From contig NZ_JBIAOU010000002.1 of assembly GCF_042879035.1 (NCBI RefSeq), forward strand, positions 1 to 64,000: DNA of 64,000 nt, in the 5' to 3' direction. This DNA is from Rhodococcus_G sp042879035 (GTDB taxonomy: Bacteria; Actinomycetota; Actinomycetes; Mycobacteriales; Mycobacteriaceae). Shown one piece after another: positions 8,071 to 15,965 of this stretch (its first letter is position 1; the number at the start of each line of letters is the position of its first letter). The notes under the pieces were generated by a model, which worked only from the letters and a program-made list of their open reading frames with translations, searched no databases and was not told the origin of the DNA. The position numbers were made by a program, and so were the translations under genes.

Positions 8071-8652
8071 TCACAGGAGATCGTTGGAACTCTTCGGAAT
8101 TCGGATCCGGATGACCAGACCGTCCGCGTTGCCGCGGAGGGCGATCTCGTCGTGCGTGACGACGAGGCAGTCACCCGCTGCGACGCGGTGCGACGCGGCG
8201 ACTACGGTCCCCGAGCGGACGAACAGCGCCGTCACCTCGTCCGGCCGACTGGTGAGCGGGCCCGCACCCAGATCGACGCGCTGGACCGTGGCGCCGGCCG
8301 TGGACGCGTCCACCATCACGTTGAGGGCGCTGGTGGCTCCCGCGGGCGTGCAGCGCGGGGCGTGCGCCCCGTCGAACGGGTGGGGATGCCACGGCGTCAC
8401 GGATTCGGACCGGGTGTCCCAGTCCAGCGTGACGCCGTGAGCGCCGACGACGGTGAAGATGCGGTGCAGGCCGTCGAAGGCGGAGAAAGCACTCGGCTCG
8501 GCGCCGAGGTCGGCGACGCTGATCCGCCAGAGCGGCTGTCCGTCACGGGATTCGGGTCCGGAGGCGACCTCTTCGGTCACCCCCGCGCCGTTGCGCCACG
8601 GGACGCGGCGCCGGTCGACGGCGCGGACCACCGCCACGGACGGCCCGGTCAT
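8071..8652 (-). CDS. HutD/Ves family protein
   Basis: 193 residues, a bicupin-fold HutD/Ves protein. Family marks are VPWRNGAGVTEEVA near the N-terminus, WRISVADLGAEPSAFSAFDG in the middle and WHPHPFDG. HutD proteins accompany histidine or other amine catabolism and are thought to sense or buffer a metabolite; the reaction is not established. Its ATG overlaps the upstream amidohydrolase stop (ATGA), which makes it the last gene of the long leftward operon that starts with the GMAS-like gene. Confidence 0.82.
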   Translation of the reverse strand: MTGPSVAVVRAVDRRRVPWRNGAGVTEEVASGPESRDGQPLWRISVADLGAEPSAFSAFDGLHRIFTVVGAHGVTLDWDTRSESVTPWHPHPFDGAHAPRCTPAGATSALNVMVDASTAGATVQRVDLGAGPLTSRPDEVTALFVRSGTVVAASHRVAAGDCLVVTHDEIALRGNADGLVIRIRIPKSSNDLL

Positions 8653-9881
8653 CGGGGGCCGGCCGTCCAGTCGGCCATGACGTCCGCCAGCGCCTCCGCC
8701 CCGATGTTGCAGTCCTTCTCCTCGGCGAACTCGTGCGGAGAGTGCGAGACCCCGGTCGGGTTGCGCACGAACAACATCGCGGTCGGAACCTTCGCGGCGA
8801 GGATGCCCGCGTCGTGTCCGGCCTGGGTGGGCAGGACCGGGATGTCGCCGAGGTGGGAGAGAGCGCGCCGCAGGCGTTCTCGCGGCTCGGACGGGAACTC
8901 GACGATGGGTGTGATCGACTCGGCGAAGACGGCGAGCCCGATCTCGTCGACGGACGAGTGACGCCGGGCCTCCGCCTCGATCTCGGCGACCAGCTTGGTC
9001 AGCGTCGCCTCGTCGGCGGCGCGGGCGTCGAGCCAGGCCTTGATCTCGGACGGAATCGCGTTGGCGCCGTTGGGCAGTACCTCGAGCTTGCCGAAGGTGG
9101 CCACCGCGCCGAGTCCCTCCGCCGCGGCGCGGGCACTGTGGACCGACGAGGCGTACGCCAGCATCGGGTCCCGGCGGTCGACCAGACGGGTCGCACCGGC
9201 GTGGTTGGCCTCACCGGTGAAGGTGAACTGCCACCGGCCGTGCGGCCAGATCGACGACGCGACCGCGATCGGCTTGTCGACGAGGTCGAGGGCGCGCCCC
9301 TGCTCGACGTGCAGCTCGACGTACACCCCGACACGGTCGACGAGGGTGTCGTCGACGCCGGCATGCTCGGGGGTGCGTCCGGCCCGGGTCATCGCCTCCG
9401 CGAGGGTGATTCCGTCCCGGTCGCGCAGCCCCAGCGCCCGTCCGGGAGTCAGGGCGCCGGTGGTGAGCTGGCTGCCCACGCACGCGACGCCGAAGCGGGC
9501 GCCCTCCTCGTCGGAGAACGCGGCGATCGCGATCGGGACGGTCGGTTCGACGCCGCGTTCGCGCAGGATGTCGACGGCCGCGAACGCCGACACGACGCCG
9601 AGCGGCCCGTCGAAGGCGCCGCCGTCGGGCACCGAGTCGAGGTGCGAGCCGGTGACGAACGCGCCGGTGGGTTCGCCCACCCACCCGTTCGGGAGCCACC
9701 ACGCCCACAGGTTGCCGTTGCGGTCCTCCTCGGCGTCCATGCCGCGTTCGGTGGCGCAGCCGCGGAACCACTCACGGAGGGTGAGATCGGCGTCGCTCCA
9801 CGCGAACCGGCGGTAGCCTCCGGTCGTCTTGTGCTGACCGACGTCGATGATCGACGACCAGAGCGAGTCGAATGCGGTCAC
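8649..9881 (-). CDS. M20-family Zn amidohydrolase (allantoate amidohydrolase / N-carbamoyl-L-amino acid hydrolase type)
   Basis: 410 residues from the GTG at 9881, which has a GAGAGGAC ribosome site and overlaps the WhiB stop (GTGA). Metal-binding signatures of the family are present: TGSHLDSVPDGGAFDGPLG, SDEEGARFG, VELHVEQG and the C-terminal GVSHSPHE. Members hydrolyse allantoate, N-carbamoyl or N-formimino amino acids with release of ammonia. In this operon an N-substituted glutamate derivative is conceivable, but that is inference. Confidence 0.82.
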   Translation of the reverse strand: MTAFDSLWSSIIDVGQHKTTGGYRRFAWSDADLTLREWFRGCATERGMDAEEDRNGNLWAWWLPNGWVGEPTGAFVTGSHLDSVPDGGAFDGPLGVVSAFAAVDILRERGVEPTVPIAIAAFSDEEGARFGVACVGSQLTTGALTPGRALGLRDRDGITLAEAMTRAGRTPEHAGVDDTLVDRVGVYVELHVEQGRALDLVDKPIAVASSIWPHGRWQFTFTGEANHAGATRLVDRRDPMLAYASSVHSARAAAEGLGAVATFGKLEVLPNGANAIPSEIKAWLDARAADEATLTKLVAEIEAEARRHSSVDEIGLAVFAESITPIVEFPSEPRERLRRALSHLGDIPVLPTQAGHDAGILAAKVPTAMLFVRNPTGVSHSPHEFAEEKDCNIGAEALADVMADWTAGPR

Positions 9882-10201
9882 GCTGTATGTCCTCTCGGGA
9901 AGTGTGCTGTGTGGTCCCGGTGCGCGCGGCGCAGCGAGCGGGGCGGCGGGAGCCATCGGTACCGCGGGAGTTCCTCGGCCGACACCCCACCCCAGACGCC
10001 GTGGGTCTCGCCCGCCCGTGCGGCGAACCAGCGGCATTCCTCCTGCACCGGGCAGCCGGTGCAGACCGACTTCGCGCGGTCCACCAGTTCCGTTGTGTCG
10101 CCGAAGAAGTCGACGTCACAGGTGCGGCATCGGGCCCGCAGTTGCCACTCCCACGCCTCGACGACGGGGGCGGGCAACGTCACGGTGAGATCCCGGCTCA
10201 C
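9878..10201 (-). CDS. WhiB-like [4Fe-4S] regulator
   Basis: 107 residues. WhiB features are an upstream Cys (C25 or C28), then C47xxC50 and C56, followed by GVWGG (68-72) and a basic C-terminal tail. These ligate an O2/NO-sensitive [4Fe-4S] cluster; WhiB proteins act with sigma factors. The GTG start overlaps the glutamate-synthase-like stop by GTGA, and the WhiB stop overlaps the amidohydrolase start by GTGA. It is therefore locked inside a catabolic operon, unusual for WhiB genes, which normally stand alone. Confidence 0.9.
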   Translation of the reverse strand: MSRDLTVTLPAPVVEAWEWQLRARCRTCDVDFFGDTTELVDRAKSVCTGCPVQEECRWFAARAGETHGVWGGVSAEELPRYRWLPPPRSLRRAHRDHTAHFPRGHTA

Positions 10202-11523
10202 ATCTGGCCGGGGATCCAGGTGGTGCCGGCCAGCGGGACACGGGCCATCGCGGACGCCTCGACGGTCAGGGCGACGAGGTCCTGCGGCTCGAGGTTGCGC
10301 AGGTGCGACTTGCCGCAGGCACGGGCGATGGTCTGCGCCTCCATCGTCAGCACCCGCAGGTAGTTGGCGAGGCGGCGGCCACCCTCGACCGGGTCGAAAC
10401 GGGCCTGCAGCTCCGGGTCCTGGGTGGTGATGCCCGCCGGGTCCTTGCCATCCTGGAAGTCGTCGTAGAAACCGGCGGCGGAGCCCAGCTTCTCGTACTC
10501 GGCCTGGTACTTCGGGTCGTTGTCGCCCAGTGCGATGAGGGCCGCGGTGCCGATCGCGACCGCGTCGGCGCCGAGCGCCATCGCCTTGGCGACGTCGGCG
10601 CCGGACCGGATACCGCCCGACACGATCAGCTGCACGCCACCGGGAGTCCGGTGCACGCCCATCTCCTGCAGCGCCTGCACGGCCTGCGGGATCGCGGCCA
10701 GGGTGGGGATGCCGACGTGCTCGATGAACACGTCCTGGGTGGCGGCCGTGCCGCCCTGCATGCCGTCGACCACGACGACGTCGGCGCCGGCCTTCACCGC
10801 GAGCTTGACGTCGTAGTAGGTGCGGGTGGCGCCGACCTTGACGTAGATCGGCTTCTCCCAGCCGGTGATCTCACGCAGCTCGATGATCTTGATGGCGAGG
10901 TCGTCCGGGCCGGTCCAGTCGGGGTGCCGGCACGCACTGCGCTGGTCGATGCCGACCGGCAGGGTGCGCATTCCGGCGACCCGCTCGGTGATCTTCTGGC
11001 CCAACAGCATTCCGCCGCCGCCCGGCTTGGCGCCCTGCCCGAGCACGACCTCGATCGCGTCGGCCTTGCGCAGGTCGTCCGGGTTCATCCCGTAGCGCGA
11101 CGGCAGGTACTGGTAGACCAGGTGCTTGGACTGGCCGCGCTCCTCCGGGGTCATGCCGCCGTCACCGGTGGTCGTCGACGTCCCGACCTCGCTGGCGCCG
11201 CGGCCCAGGGCCTCCTTGGCCCGGCCCGACAGCGCACCGAAGCTCATGCCCGCGATCGTGACCGGGGTCTCGAGGTGCAGCGGGTACTTCGCGTGCCGGT
11301 CACCGAGCACGACGTCGGTCTCGCACTTCTCGCGGTAGCCCTCGAGCGGGTAGCGGGACATCGACGCGCCGAGGAACAGCAGGTCGTCGAAGTGCGGGAC
11401 CTTGCGCTTGGCGCCCCAGCCACGGATGTCGTAGATGCCGGTCTCGGCGGCACGCTGGATCTCGTGGATGACGCCGCGGTCGAAGGTGGCCGACTCGCGC
11501 AGACCGGGCTGGAAGGTCGTCAT
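10198..11523 (-). CDS. FMN-binding glutamate-synthase-like protein (MgsC / GlxD type)
   Basis: 441 residues, matching the stand-alone FMN barrel of the glutamate synthase large subunit. Visible motifs include IAGMSFGALSGRAKEALGRG, TGDGGMTPEERG, KPGGGGMLLGQKI and the phosphate-binding VSGGIRSGADVAKAMALGAD, then GTAALIALG. Together with the two preceding genes it makes up the three-part N-methylglutamate synthase type (MgsABC), or the GlxBCD proteins of rhizobia. It would transfer the methylamino group of gamma-glutamylmethylamide onto a 2-oxoacid skeleton. Confidence 0.82.
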   Translation of the reverse strand: MTTFQPGLRESATFDRGVIHEIQRAAETGIYDIRGWGAKRKVPHFDDLLFLGASMSRYPLEGYREKCETDVVLGDRHAKYPLHLETPVTIAGMSFGALSGRAKEALGRGASEVGTSTTTGDGGMTPEERGQSKHLVYQYLPSRYGMNPDDLRKADAIEVVLGQGAKPGGGGMLLGQKITERVAGMRTLPVGIDQRSACRHPDWTGPDDLAIKIIELREITGWEKPIYVKVGATRTYYDVKLAVKAGADVVVVDGMQGGTAATQDVFIEHVGIPTLAAIPQAVQALQEMGVHRTPGGVQLIVSGGIRSGADVAKAMALGADAVAIGTAALIALGDNDPKYQAEYEKLGSAAGFYDDFQDGKDPAGITTQDPELQARFDPVEGGRRLANYLRVLTMEAQTIARACGKSHLRNLEPQDLVALTVEASAMARVPLAGTTWIPGQM

Positions 11524-11572
11524 GGTGTACTCCTGGAGTTTCGCGGGGCGGGTGTGAGGGTGCGCCGGCCGG

Positions 11573-12274
11573 TCAGTACGCGGACGCGTTGTCGACGTGG
11601 AAGTGGTAGAGGTTGCGGGCCGAGCCGTAACGGGTGAAGTCGGCCGGGTCGGCGTCCAGGCCGGCGGCGTCCAGCAGTTCGCGCAGCTCCTCGAGGTGCT
11701 CGGGTCTCATCTCCTTCTTGACGCAGTCCGCGCCGAGCGAGGCGACGGTGCCGCGCACGTAGATCCGCACCTCGTACAGCGAATCGCCCAGCGCCTCACC
11801 GGCGTCGCCGAGGACGACGAGACGTCCGGCCTGACCCATGAACGCGCTCATGTGGCCGATGTCGCCGCCGACGACGATGTCGACGCCCTTCATCGAGATG
11901 CCGCAGCGGGCCGCGGCGTTGCCCTCGATCACCAGCAGTCCGCCGTGTGCGGTGGCACCCGCGGACTGCGAGGCGTCGCCGGTGACTCGGACGGTGCCGG
12001 ACATCATGTTCTCGCCGACGCCGACGCCGGCGTTGCCCGCGATCGTGACGGACGCGTGCTTGTTCATACCGGCGGTGTAGTAGCCGGTGTGGCCCTCGAT
12101 GGTGACGTCGAGGGGGCGGTCCAGCCCGCAGGCGAGGGCGTGGGCGCCCTGCGGGTTGACCACCCGCACGGTGGCGGGGGACTCGGTGGCGTGCAGCGCG
12201 GCGTTGAGCTCACGCGTCGAGATCTCGGCCAGGTCGTACGTGGTGGTCACGGTGGGGGTGTCGGTGAGGGTCAC
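11573..12274 (-). CDS. GXGXG-domain glutamate-synthase-like protein (MgsB / GlxC type)
   Basis: 233 residues corresponding to the C-terminal beta-helix domain of glutamate synthase. It contains the repeated glycine pattern, for example ANVGVGENMMSG-like turns and GNAAARCGISMKGVDIVVGG. The start is the ATG at 12274. It is the middle subunit gene of the split glutamate-synthase-like complex; the 147-base gap before it holds five tandem palindromic repeats. On its own it has no catalytic site and serves a structural or channelling role in the complex. Confidence 0.82.
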   Translation of the reverse strand: MTLTDTPTVTTTYDLAEISTRELNAALHATESPATVRVVNPQGAHALACGLDRPLDVTIEGHTGYYTAGMNKHASVTIAGNAGVGVGENMMSGTVRVTGDASQSAGATAHGGLLVIEGNAAARCGISMKGVDIVVGGDIGHMSAFMGQAGRLVVLGDAGEALGDSLYEVRIYVRGTVASLGADCVKKEMRPEHLEELRELLDAAGLDADPADFTRYGSARNLYHFHVDNASAY

Positions 12275-12317
12275 GGTCGGCTCCGAAGTGGTCGGGGGTG
12301 GTCGGGTCAGCAGTTCC

Positions 12318-12428
12318 GGACGCAGAGCGTCAGTGCTGGAGGACGCAGAGCGTCGGTGCTGGAGGACGCAGTGCGTCGGTGCTGGAGGACGCAGTGCGTC
12401 AGTGCCGGAGGACGCAGCGCGTCAGCGG
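12318..12428. repeat. Five tandem 23-bp palindrome-bearing repeats
   Basis: Units start at 12318, 12341, 12364, 12387 and 12410; the last is cut short by the stop codon of the amidotransferase. Each contains GACGC-N3-GCGTC, a 13-base hyphenated palindrome with central AGA, AGA, AGT, AGT and AGC. The 23-base period is about two helical turns. In RNA each unit can form a small hairpin. The array lies between the first and second subunit genes of the MgsABC-like complex. Confidence 0.9.
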
Positions 12429-13309
12429 TTCCAGACGTAGACGCGGTCCGGTTCGGGTTCGAACAGGTGCGCGTCCGCGATGCCCGGGAGGTGGGCCAGG
12501 GCGCGGAACTCCGACGCCATCGCCACGTAGGCGTCGGTCTCGGCGACGATCGCGGGCTTGCAGGAGATCGGATCACGCACCACCGCAAAGCAATCCGAGG
12601 TCGAGACGAGCAGCGTGTAGAAGCCGTCGAAGCGTTCACCGAGCAGGCGCAGCGCCTTCTCGAGGTCCGCGCCCTCGGCGAGGTGCTTGGCGACGAAGCG
12701 GGCACCGACCTCGGTGTCGTTCTCGCTGTCGAACTGCACGCCCTCGGCCTCGAGTTCGCGCTTGACGGACAGGTGGTTGGAGAACGATCCGTTGTGCACC
12801 AGGCACTGGTCCGGGCCGACGGCGAAGGGGTGCGAGCCGGCGGCGGTGACGGCGGACTCGGTGGCCATCCGGGTGTGCCCGACGCCCTGCCAGCCGGTTG
12901 CTGCGGGCAGCCCGAATCCGCGGGCCAGGTCGACGGGGTCACCCATGCCCTTGAGAACGGTGACGTCGTCGCCGAATCCGATCACCGTGGCGTCCGGTGC
13001 GACGGACCGGATCACCGCGGTGAGCTCGTGGGCCGGCACCGGTGCGTGCAGCACGGTGGTCGGCGGCAGTTCGATCGCGGTGACCTCCATGCCGAGCAGG
13101 GCGCCCGCCGCGGCGGCGACCCCGGGCCCGGCGCCGAGCAGCGACACCGACGCCTGTCCGGCGGGGGAGAAGGTCGGGTCGCCGTAGATGGCCATGCCGG
13201 CGGAATCGGGTCCGCGGTCGACCATCTCGCCGAGCATGCCGGTCAGCAGGCCACCGAGCTGGGGGTACAGGGAGGGCTCACGCAGGTGGAGCCCGACGAT
13301 GCCGCACAT
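12422..13309 (-). CDS. Class II glutamine amidotransferase-like protein (MgsA / GlxB type)
   Basis: 295 residues. The ATG at 13309 gives MCGIVG, placing the nucleophilic Cys at position 2 as in Ntn amidotransferases after Met removal. Further family marks are RMATESAV, a segment for substrate binding, and LVHNGSFSNH. It is the glutaminase-type subunit of the split glutamate-synthase-like complex; in N-methylglutamate synthase it is thought to act on gamma-glutamylmethylamide. It follows the GMAS-like gene by 35 bases. Confidence 0.85.
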   Translation of the reverse strand: MCGIVGLHLREPSLYPQLGGLLTGMLGEMVDRGPDSAGMAIYGDPTFSPAGQASVSLLGAGPGVAAAAGALLGMEVTAIELPPTTVLHAPVPAHELTAVIRSVAPDATVIGFGDDVTVLKGMGDPVDLARGFGLPAATGWQGVGHTRMATESAVTAAGSHPFAVGPDQCLVHNGSFSNHLSVKRELEAEGVQFDSENDTEVGARFVAKHLAEGADLEKALRLLGERFDGFYTLLVSTSDCFAVVRDPISCKPAIVAETDAYVAMASEFRALAHLPGIADAHLFEPEPDRVYVWNR

Positions 13310-13344
13310 GGGCAGTCTCCTCGAATGTCGTGGGAAGGGTTGGG

Positions 13345-14721
13345 TCAGAAGGCCGTGAGGTAGGTCTCGACCTCCCACGGGGTGACCGTGTTGTGCCAGG
13401 AGAAGAACTCCTCGCGCTTGAGGCCGGTGAAGTAGTCGGCGACACCGGTGCCCGCGCCGTCGAGCGCCCCGCAGACGACGGGATCGGCGGCGAGCGCGTC
13501 CATCGCGTGCAGCAGCGTCATCGGCAGCGTGTCCGGTCCGGCGCCGGAGCCGGGCTCACCCGGGTCGAGGTCGCGCTCGATGCCGTCGAGCCCGGCGACG
13601 ATCGCGGCGGCCGCGGCGAGGTAGGGGTTGGCCGAGCCGTCGCCGCCGCGGAGCTCGACGCGGTTGTGGTCCGGCACCCGCAGGTAGTGGGTGCGGTCGT
13701 TGCCGCCGTAGGTGGCCCGGCGCGGCGACCAGGTGGCGCCGCTGCTCGTGGCCGTGGCCCCGGTCCGCTTGTAGGAGTTCACGGTCGGTGCGATGACGCC
13801 CTGCAGGGCGCAGGCGTGTTCGAGGATGCCGGCGATGAAGGAGTAGGCGGTCTTCGACAGTCCCAGACCACGCGGATCGGAGGCGTCCGGGAACGCGGCC
13901 TCGCCGTCGCGCCACAGCGACAGGTGCATGTGCAGTCCGCTGCCGGTGCGGTCGGCGAACGGCTTCGGCATGAACGTCGCCGTCATGTCGCGCTCCTCGG
14001 CGAGAACCGAGATCAGGTAGCGGAGGGTGATCACCCGGTCGGCGGTGGTCATCGCGTCCGCGTAGTCGAAGTTCTGCTCGAACTGGCCGTTGCCGTCCTC
14101 GTGGTCGTTGGCGTAGTTGCCCCAGCCGAGGGAGTTCATCGCCGTGGAGATCGACGTCAGGTGCTCGTACATGCGGGTGACGTCGCGGGCGTCGTAGCAG
14201 GGCTGCCGGGAGGTGTCGAGCGCGTCGGCGGTGCGCAGGCCCCCCTTCTCGTCCTTGTTCACCAGGAAGTACTCGATCTCGGCGCCGACGTTGACCTCGA
14301 GGCCCAGCGACGCGGCGCGGGAGAGCGCCGACTCGAGGATGACGCGCGGGGCGTAGGGCCACGGCTTGCCCTCGACGTGCGGGTCGCAGTGGACGAGGGC
14401 GAGGCCCGGGCGGACGAACGGGATCGGGGTGAAGGAGGAGGGGTCGGGGATCGCGACCAGGTCGGGGTCCTTGGGCTCCTGGCCCATCGCGCCCGCTGCG
14501 TAGCCGGCGAACCCGACGCCCTCGGTGGCCAGCTCGTCGACCGATTCGACGGGGACGAGCTTGGCGCACGGCTTGCCCGACAGGGTCACGAAGATCGCGA
14601 GGATGAAGCGGGTGCCGGTGGCGCGGGCCATGCCGGCGAGGTCGGTCGGCGCGGCGGCGGGCACGGTGTCGGACGGTGCGGGCAAGCGCGTCACGGCGCG
14701 GTCGGCGGTGTCGAGCGTCAT
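13345..14721 (-). CDS. Type III glutamine synthetase-like ligase (probable gamma-glutamylmethylamide synthetase)
   Basis: 458 residues from the ATG at 14721 with a CAGGAG ribosome site; an upstream in-frame start is less likely. The glutamine synthetase fold is shown by GAEIEYFLV, GNGQFEQNFDYADAM, TATFMPKPFADRTGSGLHMHLSL and the RVELRGGDGSANPYLA substrate motif. This GlnT/GMAS group includes enzymes that join methylamine and glutamate with ATP. The downstream MgsABC-like genes and the divergent N-demethylase operon favour GMAS over ordinary glutamine synthetase. It is the first gene of the leftward operon. Confidence 0.8.
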   Translation of the reverse strand: MTLDTADRAVTRLPAPSDTVPAAAPTDLAGMARATGTRFILAIFVTLSGKPCAKLVPVESVDELATEGVGFAGYAAGAMGQEPKDPDLVAIPDPSSFTPIPFVRPGLALVHCDPHVEGKPWPYAPRVILESALSRAASLGLEVNVGAEIEYFLVNKDEKGGLRTADALDTSRQPCYDARDVTRMYEHLTSISTAMNSLGWGNYANDHEDGNGQFEQNFDYADAMTTADRVITLRYLISVLAEERDMTATFMPKPFADRTGSGLHMHLSLWRDGEAAFPDASDPRGLGLSKTAYSFIAGILEHACALQGVIAPTVNSYKRTGATATSSGATWSPRRATYGGNDRTHYLRVPDHNRVELRGGDGSANPYLAAAAAIVAGLDGIERDLDPGEPGSGAGPDTLPMTLLHAMDALAADPVVCGALDGAGTGVADYFTGLKREEFFSWHNTVTPWEVETYLTAF

Positions 14722-14791
14722 CGGGGCTCCTGGTGGTCTTCTCGGCTGCGAAGTCGTCGGTGTCCTGCACGGAGCGGGACGTTTCATTAGG

Positions 14792-14842
14792 TGAATCGCT
14801 GTCGAATACCAGGAAACATACCATCCATGACGGGAGTGTTAC
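14792..14842 (-). promoter_or_regulatory. Shared 51-bp element, copy 2 (GMAS operon)
   Basis: It aligns gap-free with 7990-8040 (35 of 51 positions identical by eye). ATGAC-N6-GTTAC at 14827-14842 is kept with the same spacing. It lies 70 bases upstream of the GMAS-like start, in the 327-base divergent gap 14722-15048. Confidence 0.6.
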
Positions 14843-14952
14843 AGCCCGGTCAGATTGTCGTGACGGCTTCGGAGGCTCCGCGGAACCCGAGACTTGTTGC
14901 CGGCTGAGAGTTTTCGGTTACACGCGTTAACGATGCGGCAACCCCCCGGTGG

Positions 14953-14978
14953 GTTTCCTGACAGTAGTGTCTGTTTCA
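14953..14978 (+). promoter_or_regulatory. Shared element, copy 3 (N-demethylase operon)
   Basis: The core starts GTTTCCTGACAG and ends TTCA, on the plus strand facing the cupin gene; it matches 19 of 26 positions of copy 1 read on the minus strand. The outer GTAAC block is not at the same distance here, although GTTAC (14917-14921) and GTTAAC (14926-14931) lie upstream. Confidence 0.5.
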
Positions 14979-15048
14979 CGCCAGCGAAATGGCGTTCTCT
15001 TCTTCCCTCATCACGGTCGCACCGGCGGCCCCGTGCCCAGGAGTACCC

Positions 15049-15429
15049 ATGGCAGACGGCACCACCACAGTCCCCGCCTTCCGCGTCACCGCCGACTTCT
15101 GGAAGTCGCTCCCGCAGATGCCGGTGGAGGAGTTCCCCGGGACCAAGGGCTACATCGACGACGTCTACCCGAACCCGGAGGGCTCGGAGATGGCCGCGGG
15201 CTACTTCAAGCTCGAGCCCGCCGACGCCCCGCTCGACTACACCTACGAGTACGACGAGATGAAGGTGGTGCTCGACGGCGAGTTCCGGCTCGAGAACCTC
15301 GACACCGGGCAGGTCGAGACCGCCGGCCCGCGGGACGCGATCTTCTTCCCCAAGGGGTCGCGGATCCGGTTCACCACCCCCGAGGGGGCGCTGGCGTTCT
15401 ACGTCGGCCAGCGCACCTTCGCGCCGTAG
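15049..15429 (+). CDS. Small cupin protein (EutQ-like)
   Basis: 126 residues from the ATG at 15049 with a CAGGAG ribosome site. A single cupin barrel is visible: YTYEYDEMKVVLDGEFRL is the first cupin motif and GPRDAIFFPKGSRIRF the second, ending in AFYVGQRTF. It resembles EutQ-type cupins. It is the first gene of the rightward operon with the N-demethylase subunits. A role in metabolite sensing, or in handling an amine or formaldehyde adduct, is possible; none is shown by the sequence. Confidence 0.8.
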   Translation: MADGTTTVPAFRVTADFWKSLPQMPVEEFPGTKGYIDDVYPNPEGSEMAAGYFKLEPADAPLDYTYEYDEMKVVLDGEFRLENLDTGQVETAGPRDAIFFPKGSRIRFTTPEGALAFYVGQRTFAP

Positions 15430-15437
15430 GGGGAGCC

Positions 15438-15965
15438 GTGAGCGTCTGTATGGAGACCACCAGCGTCGGGCGGTGGCGGTCCGATCGGGCGGAGGTCGCG
15501 GGCGGCGGACGGGTCGTCACCGTCCTGTCGTTCGGCCCCGACGCCCGCCACCGCGCGAACGAACTGGTCGCGACCTTCGCCGGGACGCGGGTGAACTGGC
15601 TGCGGCTGCCACCCGGGTGGACCGAGCTCGCGGCCGACGTCCTGGAACGCCAGCTGGTCGCCGCCCGCGTCGGGTGGCGCCTGGTTCTCGTCGGTGCCGA
15701 GGCGCCGGTGCTCGCGGCCCAGGCCCAGGCACTGGCCGCCGGGGTGCTCGGGGAGGAGATCCTCGCCGAGGTCGTCGACTCCCGCGGCGTCGACGCCGAA
15801 CTCCACGTGCACTGTGCGCACTGCGCGACGGTCCACGAGGCGTCCGTCCCGGTCGGCGGGCTCACGCGCTGCCCGGAGTGTGCGGCCGATCTCGTCGTCT
15901 ACCACCATCTTTCGCGCCGTACCGGCGCGTACCTCGGCTACATGCACGATGCGGAGGAACGCTGA
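15438..15965 (+). CDS. DmmA-like dimethylamine monooxygenase accessory subunit, copy 1
   Basis: 175 residues from the GTG at 15438, which has a GGGGGAG ribosome site. An N-terminal region with an alpha/beta look (LVLVGAEAPVLAAQAQALAA) is followed by a C-terminal zinc-ribbon-like part with CAHC and CPEC pairs, then SRRTGAYLGYMHDAEE. The same plan recurs in the protein at 17943. Such proteins accompany DUF3445 N-demethylases. The stop overlaps the reductase start (TGATG). Confidence 0.75.
   Translation: MSVCMETTSVGRWRSDRAEVAGGGRVVTVLSFGPDARHRANELVATFAGTRVNWLRLPPGWTELAADVLERQLVAARVGWRLVLVGAEAPVLAAQAQALAAGVLGEEILAEVVDSRGVDAELHVHCAHCATVHEASVPVGGLTRCPECAADLVVYHHLSRRTGAYLGYMHDAEER

Noticed and set aside
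12318..12428. Possible CRISPR array
   Set aside because: Units are contiguous with no spacers, and no cas genes are near.
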